In this document: one piece after another, positions 1-11,436 of the stretch
How the letters are laid out: each line of letters opens with the position of its first letter
How positions within the stretch are numbered: position 1 is the first letter of the stretch
Source of the DNA: Brassica napus
Taxonomy: Eukaryota > Streptophyta > Magnoliopsida > Brassicales > Brassicaceae
Assembly (NCBI RefSeq): GCF_020379485.1
Contig: NC_063452.1
Span: forward strand, 11,263,065 to 11,327,064
Direction: 5' to 3'
DNA: 64,000 bases
Notes under the pieces: model-generated
What the model saw: only the letters and a program-made list of their open reading frames with translations
Told to the model about the DNA's origin: nothing
The model's database searches: none
Translations under genes and position numbers: made by a program

Positions 1-68
1 TTTTTGTAACTACTACTATTTTTTATTTAATTTTTTTATTTTAAAAATATAATATAGAAAAAAAGACA

Positions 69-482
69 AAAATAGCATTAAATCAAGTTTTTGTTCCCAA
101 ACTAGCACTTAAGATCAAAAGTCACAAAAATAGCATTTAATGTTTTATCACAAACTTAGGGTTTAGAATTAAAGGGTGGGGTTTAGGGTTTAGGGTTTAG
201 GGTTTAGGGTTTAGGGTTTAGGGTTTAGAGTTTATGGTTTAGGGTTTAGGGTTTAGGGTTTAGATTTTAGGGTTTAGGGTTTAGGGTTTAGGATTTAGGG
301 TTTAGAATTTAAGGTTTAGGGTTTAGGGTTTAGAGTTGAGAAATGAGGTTTTGGGGATAAGATTTCAAATTTTGAAAAATAAAAAAATTTAAAATTTTCA
401 AAAGATAAAATGCTATTTTGGTTATTTTAGTTTTTGAATGTTATTTTTGTGATATAAACTTAGAAATGTGCTATTTTGGAGA
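69..482. repeat. Fold-back repeat with telomere-like core
   Basis: The left arm (about 69-140) contains several AATAGCATT-type words and the right arm (about 407-482) contains their complements (AATGCTATTTT, GTGCTATTTTGG), so the two ends form an imperfect inverted repeat. The interior is telomere-like. This fits a miniature inverted-repeat or fold-back transposon; no target duplication was established. A similar half-arm (CACAAAATAGCATT) appears near 10,000. Confidence 0.5.
170..336 (+). repeat. Degenerate TTTAGGG telomere-like array
   Basis: About twenty units of the plant telomere heptamer TTTAGGG, with scattered variants (TTTAGAG, TTTAGAT, TTTATGG, GATTTAGGG). It is interstitial and lies inside the fold-back repeat, so it is not evidence of a chromosome end. 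Confidence 0.85.
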
Positions 483-713
483 TTTGCACTATAATATAAC
501 TGTTTCATTTTTTTAAAAAATATCGAATATAAAATAACAAAATCATAGTGGCAAAACTCTTTCCCTATCTGTTTTAGGAAAGCGAGCGACACATACACCG
601 CACATTAAAAGTGAAAGTCGGTTGAATGCCGGTTTAAAACTTAGCATCTAACTGGTAACCGGACTAGCCATTCTCACTGAAAACAAGTAAAGCGACGAAG
701 CTTCATCTCAAAA

Positions 714-718
714 GTCAA
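714..718 (-). promoter_or_regulatory. W-box-like motif upstream of first TNL
   Basis: AAAAGTCAAC reads as TTGAC (WRKY W-box core) on the minus strand, about 56 bases before the ATG at 774. The second TNL has the same decamer at a similar distance. WRKY regulation is an inference from the motif. Confidence 0.4.
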
Positions 719-773
719 CACGTCTTCTTCATATGCCTCATCATCCAGAGACTTTTATCGCTACTCTAATTTC

Positions 774-3700
774 ATGGCTTCTTCTTCTTCTTCCTTGCCT
801 CGCACATGGAGATACCGCGTCTTCACGAGCTTCCACGGACCCGACGTCCGCAAAACCTTCCTCGCTCATCTACGCAAACAGTTTACCAGCAATGGGATTT
901 CGATGTTCGATGATCAAGGAATCGAGAGAGGCCACACCATCGCCCCTGCTCTCACGCAAGCGATTAGAGAATCGAGGATCTCTATCGTGGTGTTCACGAA
1001 GAACTATGCTTCTTCCAGCTGGTGTTTGGATGAGCTTTTGGGGATTCTGAAATGCAAGGAAGAGATCGGTCAGATAGTGATGACCATCTTCTACGGAGTA
1101 GATCCTTCTCATGTTCGGAAACAGACCGGAGATTTCGGAAAAGTCTTCAAGAAAACTTGTTCTGGTAAAACAGAGGAGGAGATGCAAAGATGGAGTCAAG
1201 CTTTGACCGTTGTGGGAAACATAGCCGGTGAACACTTCCTTAACTGTTTTGTCTTCTTTCCTTCAATTTGATTTAGGATTGTTTCTTTCTTTAATTTACC
1301 AAATCAATCTTGTCTCTTGTTAGGGTCAACGAATCGGAGATGATTGAAAAGATTGCTAGAGATGTTTCAAACAAACTAAATGCTACAATCTCTAGGGATT
1401 TTGAAGACATGGTTGGTATTGAAGCACACTTGGATAAGATGCAATCTTTGTTACATTCAGATGAGGATGGAGCTATGTTTGTTGGAATCTGTGGCCCTGC
1501 AGGCATTGGCAAGACTACCATTGCTAGGGCTTTACATTGCCGATTCGCTAGCGGTTTTCAGCTTACTTGTTTTATGGAGAATCTTAGAGGAAGCTGTAAC
1601 AGTGGTATTGACGAGTATGGATTGAAGCTGCGTCTACAAGAGCTACTTCTTTCCAAGATTTTTAACCAAAACGGTATGAGGATCTACCATTTAGGTGCAA
1701 TAAAGGAAAGGCTGTGTGACCTTAAAGTTCTTATTGTTCTTGATGATGTGGACGATCTAAAACAACTTGAGGCTTTGGCTGATGAAACTAACTGGTTTGG
1801 TCCTGGAAGCAGAGTTATCGTAACCACGGAAGACCAAGAGATTTTGGAGCAACATGATATCAGCAATACATACCATGTGGAGTTTCCAACTCAAGTTGAT
1901 GCTCGTCAGATCTTCTGTAGGTTTGCTTTCAGACAGCTCTCTGCACCCCATGGCTTTGAAAAACTTGTGGAAAGAGTAATAATGCTTTGCAGCAACCTTC
2001 CTCTTGGCCTCCGTGTCATGGGTTCATCTTTACGCAGAAAGAAAGTAGATGACTGGGAAGGTATATTGCAGAGGCTAGAGAATAGTCTTAATCGAGATAT
2101 CGAAGGAGTACTTAGAGTCGGCTACGACAATTTACATAAGGATGATCAGTTCTTATTTCAGCTCATTGCATGCTTCTTCAACTACCAAGACGATGATCGT
2201 GTGAAGGCAATGCTCGTTGATAGTAACTTGGATGTTAGACTCGGGTTAAAAAATCTCTCGTACAAATCTCTCGTACAAATCTCTCATACAAATATCTGCA
2301 GAGGGAACTATAGTGATGCACAAGCTACTACAACAAGTGGGCAGAGAAGCGGTTCATTTACAAGAGCCTAGGAAACGCCAAATCCTAATAGATGCTCACC
2401 AGATTTGTGATGTCCTCGAAAATGACTATGTAAGCTGTTTTTTCTTCTTTTAAATGATTGAGATGTGATTGGGCTAATATTTTCTTTTCTTTAATTTGGA
2501 ATAATGATTTAGGAAAGTACAAGTTTGATGGGTATATCTTTTGATACATCCACAATCCCAAACGGAGTGTATATAAGCGCACAAGCTTTTAGAAGAATGC
2601 GTGATCTTCGGTTTCTCAGCATCTACGAGACAAGACGTGATCCGAATGATAGAGTGCATTTACCTGAGGACATGAGTTTTCCACCTCTTCTAAGGTTATT
2701 ACACTGGGAGGTATATCCAGGAAAGTGTCTTCCTCATACTCTTAGGCCAGAACATCTTGTGGAACTCTGTTTTGTTAACAGCAAGCTAGAAAAGCTTTGG
2801 CAAGGAATCCAGGTTTGTTATATATTTGTCTATGTTTGAACACCGTTGGGTTTAAATTTAGAAATTATCATTATACTCTCTCCGTTTCATAATATATATA
2901 TATGATGTTTTGGTTTATTGCACAAAGATTAAGAAAATTACATTCTTCTAAAAACCACTTTTAAAACACTTTTAAAGATATAATTTTAAAATCATTCAAC
3001 TAATTATAGAAAAGACCGTAAACCTTATTGGTTGAGCAGTTTCTAATAAAGTTAAAAGTTAACCTTAAAATCTCAAAACTTAATATAATTTGAAACAATA
3101 TAAACCTTCTAAAACATCGTATAATTTGAAACGGATGGAGTATATTTTAAAATCGAATATCATGTGTTGAAGATCTTTTGTTTTACATTCAGCCCCTAAC
3201 AAATCTCAAGAAGATGGATTTGTCCGGGTCTCTGAGTTTGAAGGAAGTCCCTGATCTTTCAAATGCCACACATCTCAAGAGATTAAATCTAACAGGTTGC
3301 TGGAGTTTGGTAGAGATTCCTTCCTCTATTGGAGATCTTCATAAACTAGAGGAGCTGGAGATTAATTTAGGTATAAGTCTACAGGTTTTTCCGAGCCACC
3401 TCAACTTGGCATCTCTTGAAACACTAAAGATGGTAGGATGCTGGCAACTGAGAAAAATTCCATATGTTTCGACCAACATCAAATCCCTCGTAATCGGAGA
3501 CACAATGCTAGAAGAGTTTCCTGAATCAGTTAGGCTTTGGTCTCACCTTCAGTCCCTCAATATATATGGCAGTCTCCTTACAGTGCCACTTTTGGAAACC
3601 ACGTTGCAAGAATTCTCCGTCGCTACAGTTGAGAGGATTCCAGATTGGATCAAAGATCTTAATGGGTTGAAGTTTCTTTATATAGCTGGCTGCCCAAAAC

Positions 3701-4421
3701 TTGCATCACTGCCAGAGCTCCCTAACTCGCTCAAAAAAGTGACAGTGGACAATTGTGAGTCACTGGAGACGGTATGTTTTCCTTTTGGCACTCCAACAAC
3801 CTATTTTCTCTACTTCCCCAACTGCTTCAAGTTGTGCCTAGAAGCGAAGAGAGTAATTACACAGCAATCATTTAGAGCATACTTTCCAGGAAAAGAGATG
3901 CCTGCAGAGTTCGATGATCGTCGAGGTGTTGGAAGTTCCTTGACCATCCGTCCGGCTATCTGCAAGTTTAGGATTTGCCTGGTGCTTTCCCCTAAACCGG
4001 ATATGGAAGAAGATTATTTCGAATTAATGTTTCGCATACGCGTAAAAGGTTGTCCCAGTGACGAAGACATGCTTTGGTTAGTTCTCCCTAAAATCCGAAG
4101 GGGACATCTTTTTATATTTCAAGCTGAGTTTGTTAACATCACGAGGAGATGGTGTTCAAATTCAGCACCTCATCCCATGAAGTCGACGTTACTGAATGTG
4201 GTGTCCAGGTCTTGACAGATGAAACCAACAGAATATATGAATCTTGTTCAGAACAAGTGTCCGAAGACGGCGATGATATTTTCTCTGATGATAAGAGCAA
4301 TGGATTTGATGAGCCCAGAGTAAAGATCTCCAAGGGTTATACAATGTTTCTTCCTTTAGTTTTTACTCTCGTTTTGAGTTTGATTTCAAGTCTTCTTTTG
4401 TATAGCTTCTTTAGTATGTGA
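774..4421 (+). pseudogene. TIR-NBS-LRR immune receptor, first copy, broken
   Basis: TNL receptors are intracellular sensors: the TIR domain signals through NADase activity, the NB-ARC domain is a nucleotide switch, and the LRRs sense. Exons: TIR 774-about 1246; NB-ARC about 1320-2429; linker 2513-2812; LRR 3193-4421. Visible motifs are the TIR start [28 protein letters not shown]-loop GPAGIGKTT, kinase-2 [28 protein letters not shown] and NLPLGL. Lesions: (1) the exon 1 donor lacks one G compared with the second copy (AACTGTTTT versus AAATGGTTT), so any GT there is out of frame with exon 2; (2) a 13-base insertion at 2285-2297, inside a CTCGTACAAAT-like repeat, shifts the frame before the MHK motif; (3) another shift lies between about 4128 and 4149. 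The last frame ends in a hydrophobic segment and stop at 4421. It resembles the Arabidopsis RLM1/At1g63880-type clade from memory. Family call is firm; pseudogene status assumes the sequence is correct. Confidence 0.88.
2874..3142. mobile_element. MITE in intron 3 of first TNL
   Basis: The ends are inverted: TACTCTCTCCGTTTCATAA at the left and TTGAAACGGATGGAGTA at the right, flanked by TA. About 270 bp, AT-rich and noncoding. A relative lies at 14399-14643. The equivalent intron of the second TNL has no such termini. Confidence 0.75.
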
Positions 4422-5860
4422 TTTTGTTCGTATTGAACTTTATATCTACCTTACTGGACTCGGTTTAATAAAACTTTCATCGTTTGAAACATGAATGCAG
4501 CTGCAGCCTTCAGAAAAGATGGTGACCTGCCATTGTTGAGAAAGGCTCTTGTTGTCCCGGGTTTAGTAGTGATTGAAAATCTAATCCTCTTGGTAATCTG
4601 GAACTTGGAAACTGTGTTAACAAAAGTGTTTGAACCGAGTTCGGTCGGAACTGTACGGTAAAGACCTAATTCGTCTATGGATTAGTTCAAAGATGTTTTA
4701 TTAGATAGGGAAATGGTTCAGTTTACAAATGAAGAAATAATCAGAAAAGTAAGCTGGAAAAGTACAAGTCGGCGAGAATACAAGTGACTAAAACCCTAGT
4801 AAATGTTCCGACCCCCCCCCCCTTGCTGGTCCTCCTCTCCCTTATATAGGCTATTTCGTTTCCCGTTGCCTTAGGTCGTGCCCTAATGGGCTTGACCTCG
4901 ATAGGGACGAGCAACTGAGCTTTCGAGCCCAGCTAAAGTGCTTGAGCCGAGCTTGCGCCTTTGATCGGGGATCTCTTAGCCAAGCCCAGTGTCCTAGGGC
5001 GGCTTAGCGGGCCAAATCTTATATTTTCTGGATTTTGTGTAGAGATGTAATCTATCTTCTACAAAAAAAATGATGTAATATTATAATCTAATATCATCAA
5101 ACTCTGTTCCTTGTCTTTGTAATAATTTTTGGTTGATCTCTAACTGTTGTTTATCTTGTCGATCGTACCCTGATCATATATTAAATTATCAACTGATTAG
5201 AACGGCGCTGAATCATCAACTCTGTTGATTCAATTCTTTGTCAGATTGAAAATAATTTACTCATTGACCGATCCTCTCTAGCTCCCTTCCATATCTGATT
5301 ACCTTATTTCATACAAATATGAGATGAAAAATTCATGACACACGAAGGCCCAAACTCGTAAAAGCAGAGAAGACTTAATCAGCTTAGATCCACCTAATAG
5401 CTAAGGTTGTAGTTTCCTGTAAATTGCCAAAAGGTCTTAAAGTCTTGGAAATGATACAAAGAAACGTTTCTATCTCTTTGTAAGTTTTTTTTCTCTCATT
5501 GACCGTTTGAAATTTACCCACACAAACCCACTTGTTTGTCCTTGGTATACACAATTTTCAACCAAAAAAAATTTATTAATGTGCAAAGCTTCTCTCCAAC
5601 ACTAAACTGCACCAGAAAACCCTAAACTGACCAAGCATTCAAAACCGGATCCTGTCAATGTTACAATAAGAAAAATGATGAAAGATATAACAAATTACGT
5701 GGTCAAATTTGCACCTCTTGGATCACCTCTTGTCTACAAGAAATAACAATTTACGTCGTCAAAGAGACTTCGTCTGTCTTTTGGAAAAGTCAACGCTAAA
5801 TACTGAATGACTCCTTAATATATTTTGTACGTGTGATACTTTTCTTTCTATTCGAGTTTC
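4422..5860. other. Spacer between TNL copies, possible solo LTR
   Basis: No coding gene is seen. About 4615-5030 is more GC-rich, starts TGTTAACA and holds an 11-base C run (4812-4822). It includes a strong reverse-strand TATA-like box (complement of CTTATATAGGC near 4850). This could be a minus-strand solo LTR, but no target duplication or second copy was found. The rest is AT-rich. Confidence 0.3.
5789..5793 (-). promoter_or_regulatory. W-box-like motif upstream of second TNL
   Basis: AAAAGTCAAC, the same decamer as before the first TNL, about 68 bases before the ATG at 5861. Confidence 0.4.
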
Positions 5861-8800
5861 ATGGCTTCTTCTTCTTCCTCTCATACTCGCACATGGAGAT
5901 ACCGCGTCTTCACGAGCTTCCATGGACCAGATGTCCGTAAAACCTTTCTCAGCCATTTACGTACGTAAACAGTTTGACTGTTATGGGATTACCATGTTCG
6001 ACGATCAAGCGATCGAGAGAAGCCAAATCATTGCTCCCGCTCTCACGCAAGCCATTAGAGAATCTAGGATCTCGATCGTGGTGCTGTCGAAGAACTATGC
6101 CTCTTCTAGCTGGTGTTTGGATGAACTGTTGGAGATTTTGAAGTGCAAGGAAGATATGGGACAAATAGTGATGACCATCTTCTACGGTGTAGATCCATCC
6201 CATGTGCGGAGACAGACTGGAGAATTCGGGATTGCTTTCAAGGAAACGTGTGCTCATAAAACAGAGGAGGAGAAGCAAAGATGGAGTCAAGCTTTGACTG
6301 ATGTGGGAAACATAGCCGGAGAACACTTTCTAAAATGGTTTTTTTTTTTTTTTTTTTAGTTATCCTTCCATTTAAGTCACGATTTTTTTTGTTCTATCTC
6401 AATCCGTTTTACATGACTATTTGATAACACGGTGATTTGTTCTCTCTATTTTAGGGACAATGAATCAAACATGATAGAAAAGATTGCTAGAGATGTTTCA
6501 AACAAACTAAATGTTACAATCTCTAGGGGTTTTGAAGACATGGTAGGTATTGAAGCACACTTGGAGAAGATGCAGTCTTTGTTACATTTAGATGATGATG
6601 ATGATAAGGATGGAGCTATGTTTGTTGCAATATGTGGCCCTGCTGGCATTGGTAAGACTACCATTGCCAGGGCTTTACATAGCAGGCTTTCTAGCAATTT
6701 CAAGCTTACTTGTTTTATGGAGAATCTTAGAGGAAGCTGTAACAGTGGTCTTGACGAGTATGGATTGAAGCTGTGCCTACAAGAAAAACTTCTTTTAAAG
6801 ATTTTTAACCAAAACAGTATGAGGATTTGCCATATAGGAACAATACAAGAAAGGCTATGTGACCAAAAAGTTCTTATTATCCTTGATGATGCTGACGATC
6901 TGCAGCAACTTGAGGCTTTGGCTGATGAAACGAACTGGTTTGGTTCTGGAAGTAGGATTATCATAACCACGGAAGATCAAGAGCTTTTGGAGCAACATGG
7001 TATCAACAATACATACCATGTGGGCTTTCCAACTGAAATAGATGCTCGTCAGATCTTATGTAGGTCTGCATTCAAACAGAGCTCTGCGCCACATGGTTTT
7101 GAAAATCTTGTCGTTAGAGTAACAAAGCTATGCAGCAACCTTCCACTGGGACTCCGTGTTGTGGGTTCATCATTACGCGGAAAGAAAGAAGATGACTGGG
7201 AAAGTATATCGCATAGGCTAGATAATAACCTTGATCGGAAGATCGATGGAGTACTTAGAGTGGGATACGATAGTTTACTTGAGAACGAGCAATCGCTATT
7301 TCTCCACATTGCATTCTTTTTCAACTACCAAGACGATGATCATATCAAAGCCATGCTTGGTGACAGTAATTTGGATGTCACATACGGGTTAAAAACACTG
7401 TCCTATAAATCTCTCATTCAAAAATCCACCAAAGGCAAAGTAGTGATGCACAAGTTGCTGCAACAAGTGGCTAGACATGCAGTTCAAAGACAGAAGCCTT
7501 GGAAGCGCCAAATCTTAACCGATGCTAGTGAGATCTGTGATGTCCTCGAAACTAATTATGTAATTTTTCTTCTTTTGTTAAATGGCAAAGACTTTATTAC
7601 CTATTGTTATAACGTTTTCTTGTGTTTGAATTTGGTCTAGGCTAGGACAGGTGTGACTGGTATATCTTTGGATATATCTACAATCCCAAACCGTGTTTAT
7701 ATAAGCGCAGGAGGTTTTAAACGAATGCGCAATCTTCGATTTCTCAGCATCTACGAGCCAAGAGGTGATACAAATGTTAGAGTGCATGTACCTGGGGACA
7801 TGGATTTTCCACCTTGTCTAAGGTTATTACATTGGGACATATATCCAGAAAAATGTCTTCCACATACACTAAGGCCAGAACATCTTGTGGAACTCAATTT
7901 GGGAAATAGCAAGCTCGAGAAGCTTTGGCAAGGAACTCAGGTTTGTACCTGTATATTTGTTACTTTTTAATATAACTTTTTCGGGTTTTATTGTTTATGA
8001 TTTTTAATTGATTTAGAAATCTATGCTGAATGTAAATTTTTTTATATAGGTTTTAAAATAAAAAATGTGGTTTTCAAGTAACAAGAATTGTTTTCGGATT
8101 TTATTTGAGATTTTTTAGTTTTAACTTAGAAACATGTACTTTTTTTTTCGGAAATGTTTAATTAGAACACTATACGGATAAAAAGTCGGCTGCGGTAACT
8201 TGGAAACATGTATAATAAATCTTTTAAATTTCAATGTAAAATCAATCTTATTAAGTTCCAATAAGAATCACTAAAATAATAAAACCAGACTTCAACTTTT
8301 AGAAATCAGCTAAACTGATAATTGTTTAGATTTTCAATAATTGAAATACACTAATTAACAGATAAGTTCTTTGTGTAAATCATATGTTGATGTTCTTTCT
8401 TTGTTTTGTTGTTTTACATTCAGCCCCTTACAAATCTGAAGAAAGTGGTTTTGTTATGGTCCAAGAATCTGAAGGAACTCCCTGATCTTTCAAATGCTAC
8501 AAATCTTGAGAGATTGGATCTGACTGGTTGCCAGAGTTTGGTAGAGATACCTTCTGCTATAGGAAATCTTCATAAACTAGAGTTCTTGGAGATGGATTTG
8601 TGTATAAATCTACAGGTTGTTCCGAATCTTTTCTACTTGGCATCTCTTCAAAGGGTGAGGATGTTGGGATGCAGGAAACTGAGAAAAATTCCGCACATGT
8701 CCAGGAACATCACAAGACTTACAATCGCAGACACCATGTTAGAAGAAGAGTTTCCTGGATCAATTAGCGCTTGGTCTCGCCTTCGGTGTCTCAATATAAA

Positions 8801-9662
8801 TGGCAGTGTCAATCCATATCCACTTTCGTCAGAACCATTTCCTCCAATTATGACAGAACCATTTCCAGAGGAAAGTCTAGAAGACGTAGAGAATTTTCCA
8901 GACTGTATCAAAGATCTTCATGGATTAATATGGCTGTGTGTAGGTGGCTGTCCAAAAATTACATCACTGCCAGAGCTCCCTCCCTCGCTCAGAACATTGA
9001 AGGTGGAAGATTGTGAATCTTTGGAGACACTAATATCTTTTCCTTATGGCTCTCAAATTGAGGAACTCTATTTCCCCAACTGCTTTAAATTGAGTGAAGA
9101 AGCGCGGAAAGTAATTGCACAGCAACCATTTCTCGAGATAGCATGTTTACCCGGATGGGAAATACCTGCAGAGTTCGATCACCGAGCTCAAGGAAACTCC
9201 TTGACCATCACTTCATCTTTCTGCAGGTTAAGAGTTTGCCTTGTGGTTACCCCTAAACCGCATACCAAAGTAGGTATTGTTGATTTATTGTGTAGCATGA
9301 GCTTAAACGGTTGCCCAATTGCCGAAAGCATTGTTACGAGGCTCCCCTATATCCGAGCAGAACATCTATTTATATTTCCCTATGAATTGCTTGACAAAGA
9401 AGGATGGCTTGAACAGAACAACGAGATATTGTTCCAATTCAGCACCTCATCCCGTAATATTGATGTTATTGAATGTGGTGTCCAGATCTTGACGAACAAA
9501 ACCGGTAGAAAAAGAAGCACCTGTGAAACCTGTGAATCTGTGTCAGAACAAGTGTGTAAAGGCGACGATGATGAAAGTCTCTCTGATGGGAGATATGAGC
9601 AAGGACCGATCTACTGTTCACAGAATGGGGGTAGGTGCCCTCAGTGTTTTTCCAAAATTTAG
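5861..9662 (+). pseudogene. TIR-NBS-LRR immune receptor, second copy, frameshifted
   Basis: Exons: TIR 5861-6337 (donor TG|GT), NB-ARC 6455-7559, linker 7641-7940, LRR 8424-9662; all junctions are GT-AG. Motifs: P-loop [14 protein letters not shown], kinase-2 KVLIILDDADD, RNBS-B GSGSRIIITTED, NLPLGLRVVGSS, MHK (in place of canonical MHD) in VVMHKLLQQ, then LRR strands including LPDLSNATNLERLDL. From about 5960 to the end the frame is open, but the start codon is out of frame: a tandem ACGT duplication near 5960 (TTACGTACGTAAAC against TTACG/AAAC-type sequence in the paralogue) shifts the frame after about 33 codons and meets TAA at once. If the duplication is an assembly error the gene would be intact; otherwise only a TIR-truncated product from an internal ATG is possible. 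Its C-terminus differs from the first copy and has no terminal hydrophobic segment. Confidence 0.88.
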
Positions 9663-10276
9663 TGTAACTTGTAACTACTTTTCTTTGCCTCCACTAAAAA
9701 TGGTCGCATAGTTTTTTTCATGTGTGCCAAATTTTTTTTTTCAAAAAAGCTAATGTGAAAAACATTAAAACGCATATGGTTCGTTCATGTTAATCTTTTT
9801 GCTGGATAGAGTTATCTTTTGGGATGTTGATGACTTAAATTTGGAGAAATTAGACTACATGACCATAACAAAAATGATAATTCAGGAAGTAACCATAACA
9901 AAGCAGGTGCTGTGATATTGTCTATATATTATGTATTAATAATAAAAATATGGGTAATTTTTTCAAATAGTTTTTTTTTAAAGTTTTTGTCACAAAATAG
10001 CATTCAATAATAAAAAATATCAAAATATTTTTTTATATATTTTAAAAAATTTAGTTTAATTTTTTATTTTTTAAAATTTGAAACTCTTTTCTCACAACTT
10101 CATCCCTTGATTTTAAACCATAAATTTAAATTAATTAATCATAGGTATAAATATATTTTTATTTTTTTAATAAAAAAGAATTTGATTATTTTTCTTTATT
10201 TTTTTTTCTCGGGATAAAAACTTAAAAAAGAGAAAATTTTCTAAAAAATATTCCCGCATGTGCTTTCATTAGCCAA
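9663..10276. other. AT-rich spacer
   Basis: No gene seen. About 9,960-10,030 carries CACAAAATAGCATT words like an arm of the fold-back repeat at 69-482. Confidence 0.5.
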
Positions 10277-11175
10277 ATGATTTTGTCTTCTTCAATTTTC
10301 GATGTTAGGCAAGCAGGCTCCTTGCGGAGTCAGTTCTGGCATATGGTTTCTTCAACATCGACTGGCCGGCTTTTTGGCTCTGACGGTGGTCGTTCTTCTC
10401 TGGCTCCGGTGACTCGACCTTCCTTCGGTACTGTCACTGGCTCTGACTATGGCGAACCATCTTCTTCTTTGTTGGTGTCGTCGGGATCTTCTCCGGGTCT
10501 TCCCCAGATCTTGCTTGCTCTTCGTTTCCACACTTCTCTTTGTTACAATCATTCCAGATCTCTTAATTGATTGCTTCTTCATTCCCTCTGTTTAGGTAGC
10601 TTTTTCAAATCGATCTTTTTCAAATCGTTAAAAGCCTCTGGTGATTTTTCAGGAAAATCAATTGAATCGAGATCGGTTGAAGGTGATTGGAACCTCCACC
10701 TGTAGCTAAGACCGTCTTCGTGTCTACTTTTACTCCTACTGAGTCGTTGGCGATTCCGTTGTTCGGGTTTTTGCTCCGGTTTGTCCGGTGAAAGGTTTCT
10801 GACGGTGGCTCTTTAGTGGTGAAGGTTGTGTTGGCTCTGTTTCAGACTGAAGTTACCTTGACGGTTCCTTTCTATTGGTGTCCTGTTCCGGTGTGTTTGG
10901 TGGATGGTCGGAGAGTCGCTACTGCGGTGACTTCCTCATCGTGAAGTCGTGTCCAGTCTTCCTGCACGTGTCCCTTCCTCGCTGCGGCGTTGTAACGCGT
11001 GGCAGGTGTTGTGGCTTGGACGGGTTTTCTCTGGGCTAGGGTTTTGTTTGGGCCCTCTTTGTACTTTCTGTCTTATTTTCGATTTTGGTTTGGCTGGGCC
11101 TTGTCTTGTAATATGCTTGTTCCAATTGGGCTTTTGCCATTATAATGATAACATTGGCGAAAGAAAAAAAACAGG
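10277..11175 (+). mobile_element. Possible non-LTR retroelement 3' part
   Basis: A GC-richer block with no convincing long protein. It ends in a TG/T-rich tail followed by ATTATAATGATAACATTGGCG and an A-rich stretch at 11,161-11,172, the usual appearance of a plant LINE 3' end. No target duplication or reverse-transcriptase motif was recognised, so it could equally be a decayed gene. Confidence 0.25.
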
Positions 11176-11436
11176 AAAACTCTGTTTTGTAATTTGTTAT
11201 AAAATATTTTTTGGGGGCGTCCAGAGAAACGATTTAACCTTAATATTTGAGAATTAAGATTTAACCTTTTAATGGAATCACAAAGGTAAGAGACACCAGT
11301 TCATTATTGATCTGTTTCAGCAAATTATATCCGCAACAATATGCAATTGCGGCCTAGAACCATAGAAGAAAAAAAAACTCTCAACAAAATAGCTTTTTGT
11401 GTAAAGAGAGACAGAGTAAAGAACCCCTTTTAGCCT

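Noticed and set aside
170..336. Chromosome end
   Set aside because: The TTTAGGG units are degenerate, interstitial, and followed by ordinary genes; they sit inside a fold-back repeat.
733..1050. Plus-strand frame with a hydrophobic start overlapping the TIR exon
   Set aside because: Different frame from the recognisable TIR domain; no conserved motif.
870..1235. Minus-strand open frame antisense to the TIR exon (and the similar one at 5949-6326)
   Set aside because: It mirrors codon bias of the real TIR exon and has no domain of its own.
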